The notes under the pieces were generated by a model. That model saw only the letters and a program-made list of their open reading frames with translations. It ran no database searches and was not told where the DNA came from. 51,181 bases of DNA from Clostridiales bacterium COT073_COT-073 (GTDB lineage Bacteria > Bacillota > Clostridia > Lachnospirales > Vallitaleaceae), in NCBI GenBank assembly GCA_003858485.1, contig RQYD01000024.1:1-51181 (forward strand), written 5' to 3'. Of this stretch, positions 41,808 through 51,083 are shown piece after piece. Position 1 is the stretch's first letter, and every line of letters begins with the position of its first letter. The translations under genes were made by a program, and so were the position numbers.

Positions 41808-41946
41808 CTGTCATTTGATTTTCAGCAACTGGGTAAATGCGCTTAAACCGCTATTATATTAGCACATTGTTATAAAAAAGTCAACCAGTTCCGACATTAG
41901 AAATTCCGAAAAAAGTAAATGTCTGCTACGCAGTCGCTTCCATTTT

Positions 41947-41984
41947 CCCCTTTCGTCACTTACTTCGTAAGATTGCTTTCGGGG
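41947..41984. repeat. Dispersed hairpin repeat, copy upstream of tRNA-Arg
   Basis: CCCC-TTTC (41947-41954) and TTTC-GGGG (41977-41984) enclose CTTAC-TTC-GTAAG (41959-41971). It has the same outer stem, symmetric internal loop and apical hairpin as the copies at 61-96 and 2598-2635, with a different outer pair set. A degenerate partner unit CTGC-TAC-GCAG lies just before it (from about 41923). Confidence 0.75.
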
Positions 41985-42008
41985 CACATGCTTGCGCTTC
42001 ATAGTAAT

Positions 42009-42048
42009 GTTTTCGTAGGCAATAATGTAGCTAATTGCCCACGAAAAC
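42009..42048. terminator. Strong hairpin downstream of rbsD
   Basis: GTTTTCGT-A-GGCAAT (42009-42023) pairs with ATTGCC-C-ACGAAAAC (42034-42048), one mismatch in 15 pairs. It starts 37 bases after the rbsD stop. No T-run follows on the minus strand, so it may act as an RNA stabiliser or a weak terminator. Confidence 0.5.
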
Positions 42049-42084
42049 CTGAACAAATGGCCAATAATCCATGATATAAGAGCC

Positions 42085-42489
42085 TTACTGGTCAAACTTC
42101 ACTCCCGAAACTAAGATAACATTAGCATAAGGTGTGCATTCTCCGGTTCTGATCACTGCTTTTGCTTCTCCTGATTTGATTTTAAAATCTGCATGACTGA
42201 TATATTCGACCTCTGCATAAGTCTTTACTATTTTTAAAATTTCCCTGTGAATCTGCGGAGAATGTGTTTTTATCTCCTCGGCCATAATCACTTTTTCAAT
42301 ATAAAGCTCACTTAATACAGTAACCAATGTTTCCATAAATCCAGGTACTCCGCGTTTTAAAGCCAGGTCAATTCGCTTTGGTCCATCTTTAATTGGTAAA
42401 CCGCAATCACTGATAACCAAAGTATCGGTATGACCCATTTCTGCTATTGCTGCCGATATTTGCGAATTTAAAAGCAGTGTTTTCTTCAT
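42085..42489 (-). CDS. rbsD: D-ribose pyranase
   Basis: Sugar mutarotase converting beta-pyranose to beta-furanose ribose, 134 residues. The start at 42489 (MKKTLLLNSQISAAIAEMGH) has AAGGAGAGG upstream. Family motifs: GHTDTLVISDCGLPIK with the catalytic-region His and Asp, and the C-terminal IRTGECTPYANVILVSGV. It closes the rbsB-rbsA-rbsC-rbsD operon. RbsK is not present. The related FucU mutarotase is less likely. Confidence 0.94.
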   Translation of the reverse strand: MKKTLLLNSQISAAIAEMGHTDTLVISDCGLPIKDGPKRIDLALKRGVPGFMETLVTVLSELYIEKVIMAEEIKTHSPQIHREILKIVKTYAEVEYISHADFKIKSGEAKAVIRTGECTPYANVILVSGVKFDQ

Positions 42490-42560
42490 TTCCTCTCCTT
42501 TCTTGCTGCTGGGCAAAACATTTTTTCTATGAAAATGAAATCTGATTTTTCAGTCTCCGC

Positions 42561-43544
42561 TTATTTCCCAACCATCTTCAACAGGCGCTGTTTCTTAATG
42601 TAATCCGCATAGACCGCAATTAAAATGACAATTCCTTTGGCAATGTATTGCCAAAAGCTATCCATTCTCATTAAATTCAGGCCATTATTAATAATTCCAA
42701 TAATGACTGCCCCAATAATTGTACCAAATATACCACCCTGGCCTCCGGCCATACTAGTCCCCCCCAAAACTACTGCGGCAATTGCATCCATCTCCACTCC
42801 GGTTCCCAGACTGGGCTGCATAGAAGTATTTCGGCTGGTATAAACCAAACCGGCCAAGGCCGCCAAAGTACCGGAAAGTGCATAAATAAACAGTTTTATT
42901 TTTCGGGAATTAATGCCGGCAAAAGCCGCCGCCTTAGGATTGCCACCAATTGCATAAATATGACGTCCCATTTTTGTTTTATTTAAAATCAGGTAAGAAC
43001 CAAGCATTACAACAATCATATAAATCACCGGCCATGGTAAAAAGCCAAGGGAACCACCGCCAAAAGTCAAAAAATTTTTATCAGTCAATCTTAATGTTCC
43101 AGCTGTAGTGATTACATAAACCATACCTCTTAATATACTTTGGACAGAATAGGTAACAATAAAAGGTGGCAAATCAGTATATGCTAAAATAGCTCCATTA
43201 ACTAATCCAGCTGTCATTCCGGCTAACAGGCTAAGCAGCAGACAAATGCTAAATGGCACTCCCGCTAGTGAAAGATAACCGGATATCATACCAGCCAAGG
43301 CCATCACTGCACCAATGGAAAGATCAATTCCGCCGGTAATTAATATCATGGTCATAGCACAGCTGACTATCATATTGGTTGATATTTGACGGGATACATT
43401 CAATAAATTTTGTCCGGTTAAAAAAGTTTTGGACGAAAATGACAACAATACAAATATCACTGCAAAAAACACCAGTTGTCCCATGTACTGAGAGAAAAAA
43501 CTTTTTGATTTTTCACTAAGGGCTATTTTCTTTTTCACACTCAT
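42561..43544 (-). CDS. rbsC: Ribose-type ABC transporter permease
   Basis: Membrane permease of the CUT2 class, 327 residues, with about eight to ten hydrophobic segments. The ATG at 43544 (MSVKKKIAL) is chosen over a GTG four codons earlier because GGGAGG sits just upstream of it. Diagnostic segments are TGGIDLSIGAVMALAGM, AIGGNPKAAAFAGIN and VVLGGTSMAGGQGGIFGTIIG. It works with the ATPase and binding protein transcribed before it. Confidence 0.95.
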   Translation of the reverse strand: MSVKKKIALSEKSKSFFSQYMGQLVFFAVIFVLLSFSSKTFLTGQNLLNVSRQISTNMIVSCAMTMILITGGIDLSIGAVMALAGMISGYLSLAGVPFSICLLLSLLAGMTAGLVNGAILAYTDLPPFIVTYSVQSILRGMVYVITTAGTLRLTDKNFLTFGGGSLGFLPWPVIYMIVVMLGSYLILNKTKMGRHIYAIGGNPKAAAFAGINSRKIKLFIYALSGTLAALAGLVYTSRNTSMQPSLGTGVEMDAIAAVVLGGTSMAGGQGGIFGTIIGAVIIGIINNGLNLMRMDSFWQYIAKGIVILIAVYADYIKKQRLLKMVGK

Positions 43545-43558
43545 ATTGCCTCCCACTG

Positions 43559-45040
43559 TTATATACTGACAGCATAGCTCATAATCCGTTCCTGTGTAGC
43601 ATCTTCATGATTTAAGATCCCGGATATTTGACCCTCACGCATGACAATTACCCGGTCACTCATATTGATGATTTCCGGCAACTCTGAGGAAATCATCAAT
43701 ATGGCAATACCTTGAGCTGCCAGCTGATCCATTAATTGATAAATTTCTGCTTTAGCTCCGACATCAATTCCTCTGGTTGGTTCATCCATAATTAAAAGTT
43801 TCGGGTTGGTGGCCAGCCACCTGGCGATTACTGCCTTTTGCTGATTACCACCTGACAAATTTTGCAGTAAAGTATTTTGAGAAGCTGCTTTAATCGAAAG
43901 CTTATCCATATATTGCTGAGTTAATTCCTTTTCTCTGGCCTGATCAACCCGAACTCCCCGAATAAAATCATGTAGCGCTTTCAGTGAAATATTAAATTTA
44001 ACTGTTTGCAGTGGGATAATGCCTTCACTTCTTCGATCTTCGGGAATATAGCCAACTCCTAACTCATATGCCTGAGCCGGTTCATGAATCATCACTGGCT
44101 GTCCGTCAATCTTAATCTCTCCTGATATCAATTTATCAAATCCCAGGATCGCTTTTACAATCTCAGTCCGACCAGCTCCAACCAATCCAGCAAAGCCGAC
44201 AATCTCTCCCTGACGGATTTGGAAAGAAATCCCTCTGACCTTATGGCTGGTGATATTTTTTACTTCCAGTACCGCTTTCCCCGGCTGGCGATAACTGCGG
44301 ATATAAAAATGTTTCATTTCCCGGCCAACCATTAGTTTTACAATTTCCTCATGACTGGTCTCTGATACTTTCATACTTTTAATTGTTTCACCATCTCTTA
44401 AGACTGTAACATAATCGGAAATTTGCTCCAATTCAGACAGACGATGAGAAATATAAATAATCCCAATCCCTCTTTGTTTGAGCATTTTAACATATTCAAA
44501 CAAAGCCTCTATTTCTTTATCTGACAAAGAAGATGTTGGCTCATCCATAACAATAATTTTAGACTGAAAAGAAATGGCTTTAACAATTTCAACCAGTTGC
44601 TGCTGGGCAATCGTCAGCTCCATTACTTTCTTTTTTACATCCAGAGAAAGTCCTAAATCATTGACAAATTTCTGGGCATTCGCAAACAGGGATCTATAAT
44701 CAACCATTCCTCCCTTGCCTGGTTCCCGATTTAAAAAAATATTTTCGGCCACGCTTAAATATGGAACCAACACTAATTCCTGATGGATAATACTGATTCC
44801 ATTTTTTCTGGCATCCAAAACATTATTAATTTGACATTTTTTTCCTTCAATAAAAATTTCACCTTCTTCTTTTTGATGAATACCTCCTAAAACATTGATC
44901 AAAGTAGATTTTCCCGCTCCATTTTCGCCAACCAGGGTATGAACCTCACCCTGGTGCAGAGTGAGATTCGCTCCCTTTAAAGCATAGACACCAGGAAATT
45001 TTTTATGGATGTTTTTCATCTCTAATAAAATTTCTGCCAA
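43559..45040 (-). CDS. rbsA: Ribose-type ABC transporter ATPase (double nucleotide-binding domain)
   Basis: 493 residues, cytoplasmic, two fused ATPase domains as in all CUT2 transporters. The first has Walker A GENGAGKST, Walker B IIVMDEPTSSL and an atypical signature; the second has a degenerate Walker A (GLVGAGRTE), signature LSGGNQQK and Walker B LLIMDEPTRGIDVG. AAGGAGAGG precedes the ATG, and the gap to rbsB is 23 bases. The sugar may be ribose (rbsD nearby) or another pentose or hexose. Confidence 0.95.
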   Translation of the reverse strand: MAEILLEMKNIHKKFPGVYALKGANLTLHQGEVHTLVGENGAGKSTLINVLGGIHQKEEGEIFIEGKKCQINNVLDARKNGISIIHQELVLVPYLSVAENIFLNREPGKGGMVDYRSLFANAQKFVNDLGLSLDVKKKVMELTIAQQQLVEIVKAISFQSKIIVMDEPTSSLSDKEIEALFEYVKMLKQRGIGIIYISHRLSELEQISDYVTVLRDGETIKSMKVSETSHEEIVKLMVGREMKHFYIRSYRQPGKAVLEVKNITSHKVRGISFQIRQGEIVGFAGLVGAGRTEIVKAILGFDKLISGEIKIDGQPVMIHEPAQAYELGVGYIPEDRRSEGIIPLQTVKFNISLKALHDFIRGVRVDQAREKELTQQYMDKLSIKAASQNTLLQNLSGGNQQKAVIARWLATNPKLLIMDEPTRGIDVGAKAEIYQLMDQLAAQGIAILMISSELPEIINMSDRVIVMREGQISGILNHEDATQERIMSYAVSI

Positions 45041-45063
45041 TGTTCCTCTCCTTTTTCAGTGAT

Positions 45064-46095
45064 TTATTCCCAGGCCTCTAAATTTCTTTCTTTAATATTT
45101 TCCGGACTGATCAGCCACATATCAACCAGAGTTTCCTTTTCATATTTTCCACCTGTCACTGCTGCATAAGCTGTATTACATGATGCTTTAGCTAAATCAA
45201 TCGGCGAATAAACCATAGTTCCGCTCATTTCTCCATTGGCAATTGACTGTTTCCCGGCAGGCGATCCATCAAATCCATAAACCAGGCAGTCTTTATGGCC
45301 CATTTGTGCACAAGTACCATAACAAGATAAAGCTGTATTATCATTTAAACATACAAATGCACTGATTTCCGGGTTGGCCATAAACATATCCTCAGTATAA
45401 GTTGCAATTGCATTTAAATCAGTACAGGTTTTATCAATAATGGTAATATCTTTCCGACCTTTATCTTCAAATGCCTTCTGCAAACCAATGAAACGGTCAG
45501 CAATAACCGCAATCTGGGGATAATTCAGAGCTCCTACCACCGCATTTTCCGGTAATTTATCAGCCAAATATTCACCTAAAGAGTATCCACCTTTATAGCA
45601 ATCCGCTGTAATAAAGGATTCAACCAAATCTCTATCTGCTTCATCCACCTTTGAATCCGCATTAATGATTTTTACTCCAGCATCGGCTGCTGCTTTTAAT
45701 GCCTGACCAAGCGCTGTACTGTCAGCTGGTACAACCACCAGTACATTGATTCCCTGAGCCACCAAATCCTCAATATTATTTACCTGAGTAGCAGCCACCG
45801 CATTGGCATCATTCCATGTTACTTCCGCTCCCAGCTCTTTGGCCTGCTCCAAAAATGTATCCTTAAATTTAACTGCCCAATCTGCAGTTTGGTTATGCAT
45901 GGATAAACCGATTAAAATCTTTTTATCAGTTTTTATTTCTGCCTTATCCTCTGTTTTTTGAGTTTCAGTGGCTGTATCTTGCTTTACTTCCTGTTCAGGT
46001 GGAGTATCTGCTTTTGGGGTTTCTTTTTTTTCGCCGCAACTGCCTAATCCAATAACCATGATCATTACAAATAGTACTGCTAAAATTTTTTTCAT
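45064..46095 (-). CDS. rbsB: Ribose-type sugar-binding lipoprotein
   Basis: 343 residues from the ATG at 46095, with AAAGGAGGAAA upstream. The lipoprotein signal places Cys at residue 20 (IGLGSCG), then a Thr/Glu/Lys-rich linker and a periplasmic-binding domain of the RbsB group (ILIGLSMHNQTADWAVKF, DALNYPQIAV-like, LNDNTALSCYGTCAQMG, VYGFDGSPAGKQSIANGEM). It lies 167 bases after the esterase gene and before rbsA. Substrate specificity cannot be set by eye. Confidence 0.93.
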   Translation of the reverse strand: MKKILAVLFVMIMVIGLGSCGEKKETPKADTPPEQEVKQDTATETQKTEDKAEIKTDKKILIGLSMHNQTADWAVKFKDTFLEQAKELGAEVTWNDANAVAATQVNNIEDLVAQGINVLVVVPADSTALGQALKAAADAGVKIINADSKVDEADRDLVESFITADCYKGGYSLGEYLADKLPENAVVGALNYPQIAVIADRFIGLQKAFEDKGRKDITIIDKTCTDLNAIATYTEDMFMANPEISAFVCLNDNTALSCYGTCAQMGHKDCLVYGFDGSPAGKQSIANGEMSGTMVYSPIDLAKASCNTAYAAVTGGKYEKETLVDMWLISPENIKERNLEAWE

Positions 46096-46262
46096 TCTAA
46101 TTTCCTCCTTTGATAATAATCCAATCTCCATGAATAAGGTATGACTGGCGGAACACTCGCTTGTTTTTTACTATTTTTGCCACATATTCTTTCTGGTCTA
46201 ATAAAAAGTTAAAAGTCAGATCAATGTCACACTCACAGTTTATTTGCAAGTAGTATGCGTGT

Positions 46263-47219
46263 TCATTTTAAAAAATCACAAATTTGATCTAAAGCCGCAA
46301 AGGTTTCCTCATATGTTCTTAAAATAAATGCATGCGGCATTCCTTTATAAATATGATACTTTACCTTAACTCCCGCATCCTGCAAACATTTTGCATAAAT
46401 CAAACCATCATCCAGCAAAGCATCACATTCCGCATTAATCAACAGCATTTTCGGTAAATCCCTGAAATCATCTGCTAATAGCGGACTGATATACGGATTT
46501 CGGGGATCAGTTCCCCGCTCCGCATAAATCTCCATCAACCAATTTCCTTTCTTATCCCCATCCTCTGTACCTACCATTGGATATGCCCGGGCAGACCCTT
46601 TTTCAACTGCACCAGCCATATCTGTTACCGGATAAATTAAAACTTGCTTGTCAATTTTCACCTCTTTTCTGTCTTTGGCCATCAGAGTTAATGCTGCGGC
46701 AAATGTACCACCGCTGGAATCACCGCCAACTGCAATTCGGCTGGGATCAACTGAAAAATCATCAGCATGTGCTGCCACATATTTAAGAACAGCATAACAG
46801 TCCTCCAATCCTGTTGGAAATTTATATTCCGGTGCCAGACGATACTCAACCGAAAAAACCATTACGCCGCTATTGGCGGATACATAAGCCGGCACAAAAT
46901 CATGAGTTTCCACCGAACAAGTCTGAAAACCGCCGCCATGTGCAAAAACCCAAGCCGGTCGTTTTCCTGTTGATGACTCTTTGGATTTATATACCTTGAC
47001 TTTAATTTCTGCTCCATCCATTGCTTTAACAACAATATAAAATTTTTCTATTTTTTCATCTACTGAATACGGCTTGGTAATCTCATGATAGAACTCTGCT
47101 TCCTTGGCCACTATTTCCTCTCGTTTCTCCGGATCAAAACCTGTGAAAAAATCCGGCTCCAAATTTACTTTTGAATGCAATGGCCCATAATCACAGTCAA
47201 CAATTGGTTCATACCCCAT
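46263..47219 (-). CDS. Alpha/beta-hydrolase esterase (HSL/BsEst-like)
   Basis: 318-residue cytoplasmic hydrolase. The oxyanion motif HGGGF, nucleophile motif GDSSGG (catalytic Ser), and late Asp and His (NAECDALLDD and GMPHAFILR) give the full catalytic triad of the hormone-sensitive-lipase family. AAAGGAGG precedes the ATG. It lies between the LacI regulator and rbsB on the same strand, so it may deacylate an imported acylated sugar or antibiotic-like ester. That role is inference. Confidence 0.9.
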   Translation of the reverse strand: MGYEPIVDCDYGPLHSKVNLEPDFFTGFDPEKREEIVAKEAEFYHEITKPYSVDEKIEKFYIVVKAMDGAEIKVKVYKSKESSTGKRPAWVFAHGGGFQTCSVETHDFVPAYVSANSGVMVFSVEYRLAPEYKFPTGLEDCYAVLKYVAAHADDFSVDPSRIAVGGDSSGGTFAAALTLMAKDRKEVKIDKQVLIYPVTDMAGAVEKGSARAYPMVGTEDGDKKGNWLMEIYAERGTDPRNPYISPLLADDFRDLPKMLLINAECDALLDDGLIYAKCLQDAGVKVKYHIYKGMPHAFILRTYEETFAALDQICDFLK

Positions 47220-47326
47220 AATATCCTCCTTTACATAATTTTTATTTACTTGTTTTCTTTTATCTGAAATTATTGATCCTTCATCAGCTCATATTTATCC
47301 TTCAAAGATACTACTCCGTTTGAGCT

Positions 47327-47334
47327 TAATCGAT
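47327..47334. promoter_or_regulatory. Candidate second LacI operator before the esterase gene
   Basis: TAATCGAT in TTAATCGATGATTA repeats the core of the operator at 48381-48398. It lies about 110 bases upstream of the esterase ATG, in the gap after the regulator gene, next to a TATGAT-like -10 box. Only the core is symmetric, so support is moderate. Confidence 0.4.
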
Positions 47335-47371
47335 GATTATCATAAAAGCATCCATTTCATATCAGAAAATA

Positions 47372-48358
47372 TCAAACTGTTCCCCGCATACAAATTGTAA
47401 AATTTAATTTCTTCTTAGCCAGAGGTTTTTGATACAAAATATTATCAATCAACATTTCCGCCGCCTGTGCCCCCATTTCATAGGCCGGCTGCTTTATGGT
47501 CGACAGCGGCGGAACCATATACTGCGAAAAATACATGTCATCAAAACCCATTATCTTCACTTGATCCGGGATTTTTATGCCTCTTTCGCTAAGCGCTCTT
47601 ATTACCCCAATCGCAATTAAGTCATTGCCACAAACAACCCCGTCCACTTTATTTGTTTCCAGAATTTTATTGATTCCCTCATATCCGGTGTCCACATTGT
47701 ATTGATTTTTATAAACCAATTCTGCCTGTACCTGCCTGCCAGCTTCCTGCATGGCCTCAACATAGCCGCTATACCGGTCGTATTCTGAATGGTACTGGGC
47801 TGAAATATAGGCGATTTTCTCACATCCTGCCTGAATCAAAAGATTAGTCGACTCTTTAATCCCCTGCCTGGTATCAATAAATATTTGGCCAAATCCCAGC
47901 TGTTTGGTATTCACCTCTCTGTCAACGACCACGATCGGTATCCCCGATTCAAAAACTTTATCCATATTCGCCCGACGTAATGCTCTGGTAAAAATAATAC
48001 CATCAACTTGCTGCGCAAATAAAAACTGAAAACTTTGATATTCCGCTTCTGCTCTATCGTCCGTATTGCAAATCACCACTCCAAACCCCTCTTTTTTAGC
48101 TTTGTCTTCAATACCCTTGGCGATCTCCGGAAAAAAAGGATTGGATATATCTGGTAAAATAAAACCAATCATCCTGGTTTTTTTTACCTTAAGCCCTCGG
48201 GCCATCGCATTTGGTACATAACCCATTTGTGTAATACATCCTAAAACTTTCTTCCTGGTTTCTTCACTGATATAGCGATCACGCCCATTAATAATTTTTG
48301 AAACAGTTGCTTTAGAAACACCTGTTATTTCAGCTATTTCTTTCATTGTTACTGCCAT
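47372..48358 (-). CDS. LacI-family regulator of the esterase-rbs cluster
   Basis: 328 residues. The HTH is MKEIAEITGVSKATVSKIINGRD with the hinge YVPNAMARGLKVKKT. A sugar-binding-type effector domain follows (IGFILPDISNPFFPEIAKG, GIIFTRALR, VVVDREV, IMGFDDMYFSQYMVPPLSTI). GGAGG precedes the ATG. A palindromic site overlaps its promoter, suggesting autorepression, and a similar core lies before the esterase. It probably plays the role of RbsR. Confidence 0.93.
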   Translation of the reverse strand: MAVTMKEIAEITGVSKATVSKIINGRDRYISEETRKKVLGCITQMGYVPNAMARGLKVKKTRMIGFILPDISNPFFPEIAKGIEDKAKKEGFGVVICNTDDRAEAEYQSFQFLFAQQVDGIIFTRALRRANMDKVFESGIPIVVVDREVNTKQLGFGQIFIDTRQGIKESTNLLIQAGCEKIAYISAQYHSEYDRYSGYVEAMQEAGRQVQAELVYKNQYNVDTGYEGINKILETNKVDGVVCGNDLIAIGVIRALSERGIKIPDQVKIMGFDDMYFSQYMVPPLSTIKQPAYEMGAQAAEMLIDNILYQKPLAKKKLNFTICMRGTV

Positions 48359-48380
48359 TTGCTGCCTCCAAACTTTAGTA

Positions 48381-48398
48381 TAGGTAATCGATTGCCTA
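48381..48398. promoter_or_regulatory. LacI-type operator at the regulator's promoter
   Basis: TAGGTAATCGATTGCCTA is an 18-base palindrome with one mismatched pair and a central CG. It overlaps the expected spacer and the -10 box (TATACT, minus strand, 48377-48382) 23 bases before the regulator ATG. Confidence 0.7.
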
Positions 48399-48407
48399 TA
48401 AATAGAA

Positions 48408-48439
48408 AGATGTAGTTAATCGGTTTCCTAACTACATCT
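48408..48439 (-). terminator. Inverted repeat ending the membrane-protein gene
   Basis: AGATGTAGTTA (48408-48418) and TAACTACATCT (48429-48439) are perfect 11-base arms around a 10-base loop. On the minus strand TTTCTATTTAT follows. It lies 80 bases after the stop of the gene at 48521. Its loop also has ATCGGTTTCC, faintly like the nearby operator. Confidence 0.6.
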
Positions 48440-48520
48440 TCAGTCTACTCTTTTTATTTTTGATTGTCTATTGTAAAATTTCACAAGTTTTCACACAATT
48501 TTTAGCAGTATGCAACAAGC

Positions 48521-49579
48521 TTATCGCTCTGATTGAAACCGGTAAAGCCTCAAGCCATACTGTTCATAATCTTCCTGTCTTTGCTGCAAAATTGCTTTTC
48601 TTTTCACTAAACTAATAATAAATACCAATGTTGATGGGATCAATACCGCTGGTGATATCAGTAAGTAATAGGGCACGCAAGAGGAGCCGATGCTCAGGCT
48701 GATAATCACAGCCACCGAAAGCGGCAGGTTTTGAATCATTAAAACTAAGGAAATACCAAAAGCCGCCATCCATTTTATTAAATCATAGTCTACCAAATGA
48801 ATGGAGCCAATAATGCCAATCCTTTCAGCCAAAGCAAATTTCTGATAATAAGGGCTAAGTCTGGGAATCCGACGACCGGCATCCTCCACCAGCTCCAAAC
48901 TATCCCGCTTAATCCAGGAAATCCCCAAATGGTCGGTTACTTTAATATAGCGAAAAGTTGAACCGCATTTTTCAGCAAAGTTTTTCATATCAAAATATCC
49001 CGCCTGAAAAGGTAACTCTTCTCCTTCAAAAATCAGCTCATGTAGCCTGACCGCTATCCGATTTCGGCCACTACCTTGAATTTGCCGGGTATAGTAATCA
49101 GCTAAAACCGCCGTGTGTTCTTCCTCTTTTAATTTTTCAGGAAATAAATGCTGAATAAAAGACGACGCCCGAAATCGGGCATAATGCAAAAAATCAGTCA
49201 GCATCAAAGTCAGCAATCCGCCAACAAAACTATAAGTCAACAAAGGCTTTGCCTGTACCCCTTGTTTATAAAAATAAAAAGCCACTACTCCAGCTATGAC
49301 TGCACCAAGTCCAAGTTGTAAAAATAATGGTAAACGCCTGCCATTATCCATCTCCCAATAGTTGATGGTGACAATTTTACTGTGATAGCGAATTTTGATC
49401 AAAAAAAGATAAACCGCCATCAGAAAAAGGGCTGATGGCCAGGTTTCCGGCCAGAAAAACACTAAAACAAGATCAGCGATAATGGCCGATAAGCTTAATA
49501 ATACCGGTGGTGCATAGTGATATTTAGGATTCCATAATATCAAATAAAATAAAAATACAGCAAATGGAATATAATACAT
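48521..49579 (-). CDS. Polytopic membrane protein of unknown function
   Basis: 352 residues with about eight hydrophobic segments: five in the first 140 residues and three near the C-terminus (about 255-335). A hydrophilic domain of about 120 residues lies between (KEEEHTAVLADYYTRQIQG, then GYFDMKNFAEKCGSTF). AGGAGAG precedes the ATG. No family recognised. It follows the AAA+ regulator on the same strand after 88 bases and may be its target. Confidence 0.75.
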   Translation of the reverse strand: MYYIPFAVFLFYLILWNPKYHYAPPVLLSLSAIIADLVLVFFWPETWPSALFLMAVYLFLIKIRYHSKIVTINYWEMDNGRRLPLFLQLGLGAVIAGVVAFYFYKQGVQAKPLLTYSFVGGLLTLMLTDFLHYARFRASSFIQHLFPEKLKEEEHTAVLADYYTRQIQGSGRNRIAVRLHELIFEGEELPFQAGYFDMKNFAEKCGSTFRYIKVTDHLGISWIKRDSLELVEDAGRRIPRLSPYYQKFALAERIGIIGSIHLVDYDLIKWMAAFGISLVLMIQNLPLSVAVIISLSIGSSCVPYYLLISPAVLIPSTLVFIISLVKRKAILQQRQEDYEQYGLRLYRFQSER

Positions 49580-49667
49580 AAAAATCTCTCCTGCTACTCA
49601 AAGACATATCTCTTTTAATTACATGTCAAAAATCATATCTATAAACATCCAAACAGCAAATCTTCTT

Positions 49668-51062
49668 TTATTCTTTATTTTGTTTCCGATAAAGAGTGCT
49701 GCGGTGAATGCCAAGCACCTTAGCTGCTGCCTGTAATTGTCCATTACAACATTCTATCACGCTTTGAATATATTTTTCCTCAAACAATGCTACCGCCTTC
49801 TCTAAAGGTAAATTAGGCTCTGGTAATTGCCATTGCTTTGGTTTTGAATCAATCTGCTGATTAAGGTTATCTTCCTGATTTAATACCGTATATAAAGCCA
49901 AGTGAGGACTATGAGCCGCCGACATCAAAACAGAATGCTCAATTACATTTCTTAACTCACGAACATTTCCCGGCCAATCATATTTTTTCAAAAAATCTAA
50001 ATTCTGAGGACTAAGTACAGTTTGTTTCCCATATTTTTTGTTATATTTTCGTAAAAAATAGTGACTGATGGCTTCAATATCTTCCGGCCTTTCTCGCAAA
50101 GGAGGGATTTGAATGGGAATCACATTCAAATGATAGTACAAATCTTCCCGAAAAGTTTTTTCTTTAATCATTTGTTTTAAATCCCGGTTGGTAGCGCAAA
50201 TAATTCTTACATCCAATTTATCATGCCGATTATCATTTTCCAGTTCTTTTTTTTCAATAAAGCGCAACAGTTTCGACTGCATGGATAAGCTTAATTCACT
50301 AACCTCATCCAAAAACATGGTTCCTTTATGTGCCATCCGCAAAAGCCCCATTTTTTGTTTGCTCCCGGATCGGGAAAAAAACGTCCCTTGCTCACCAAAC
50401 AACTCATTTTCAAAGTTTTTTTGTGATACCGACAGACAATTCACAGGAATAAAAGCCTGTTTTTTGCGGGCACTCATAGAGTGAATCAACCAGGCAATCA
50501 ATTCTTTGCCAACCCCTGATTCTCCCAATAACATAACCGGACTATCGGAAGCTGAAAAATTAACGCAAAACTCCATAATCCGCATCATTTGAGGACTATT
50601 GCAAACAATATCTTCGCCCTTATAATTATTTAAATAATCAGCAATCGTCCTGTAATATGTGTGCTGTTGTTGTTCATATGCCAACTGATTGGCAAATTCA
50701 TCCATAACCGTACCCGAACGATTATTGGTAATCACATATTCTAAATCCCCATTTTCGTCAAATAAAGGCAAGCTTGTTGATAAGCGTGGTTTGCCATGTA
50801 CATTTACCAATCCGGTAACCGGTTCGCCGGTTGCAATTGCCTGTACAATTGTAGAATTAGTGTATATTCCCTGACTAATCAATTCCTGGGGTGTTTTCCC
50901 TAAGACTTCTTCTTCGCTTAAACACATAGATTCCAATGTTGTTTTATTAGCAACCACTATTTTTCCTTTGGCATCAGAAACCACGATAGCATCATAGGAA
51001 TTGTCAACAATAATTTTATATAAATTACAATTCTTAGTCATTTCTATATCTATTTCTGCCAT
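49668..51062 (-). CDS. PAS and AAA+ enhancer-binding-type transcription regulator lacking GAFTGA
   Basis: 464 residues. A PAS domain (about 10-120), a linker, an AAA+ sigma-54 activator domain (about 150-385), and a Fis-type HTH at the C-terminus (AAAKVLGIHRSTLYRK). Walker A is GESGVGKE (180-187), Walker B is MFLDE (249-253), and YDWPGNVREL is present. At the position of the GAFTGA loop the sequence is ELFGEQGTFFSRSGSKQ (GTFFSR at 226-231), so the sigma-54 contact Thr is missing. It may act through sigma-A promoters, as TyrR does, or with an altered contact. AAGGAG precedes the ATG; the dispersed repeat begins 22 bases upstream. Confidence 0.92.
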   Translation of the reverse strand: MAEIDIEMTKNCNLYKIIVDNSYDAIVVSDAKGKIVVANKTTLESMCLSEEEVLGKTPQELISQGIYTNSTIVQAIATGEPVTGLVNVHGKPRLSTSLPLFDENGDLEYVITNNRSGTVMDEFANQLAYEQQQHTYYRTIADYLNNYKGEDIVCNSPQMMRIMEFCVNFSASDSPVMLLGESGVGKELIAWLIHSMSARKKQAFIPVNCLSVSQKNFENELFGEQGTFFSRSGSKQKMGLLRMAHKGTMFLDEVSELSLSMQSKLLRFIEKKELENDNRHDKLDVRIICATNRDLKQMIKEKTFREDLYYHLNVIPIQIPPLRERPEDIEAISHYFLRKYNKKYGKQTVLSPQNLDFLKKYDWPGNVRELRNVIEHSVLMSAAHSPHLALYTVLNQEDNLNQQIDSKPKQWQLPEPNLPLEKAVALFEEKYIQSVIECCNGQLQAAAKVLGIHRSTLYRKQNKE

Positions 51063-51083
51063 TTCGTTCTCCTTCTATCAATT

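Noticed and set aside
39378-41810. Prophage or integrative element between xylB and tRNA-Arg
   Set aside because: No integrase, phage structural or conjugation genes and no att duplication recognised; only an IS relic and a small operon.
48400-49667. Sigma-54 (-24/-12) promoter near the membrane-protein gene
   Set aside because: No GG-N10-GC element with the expected flanks was found by eye upstream of 49579.
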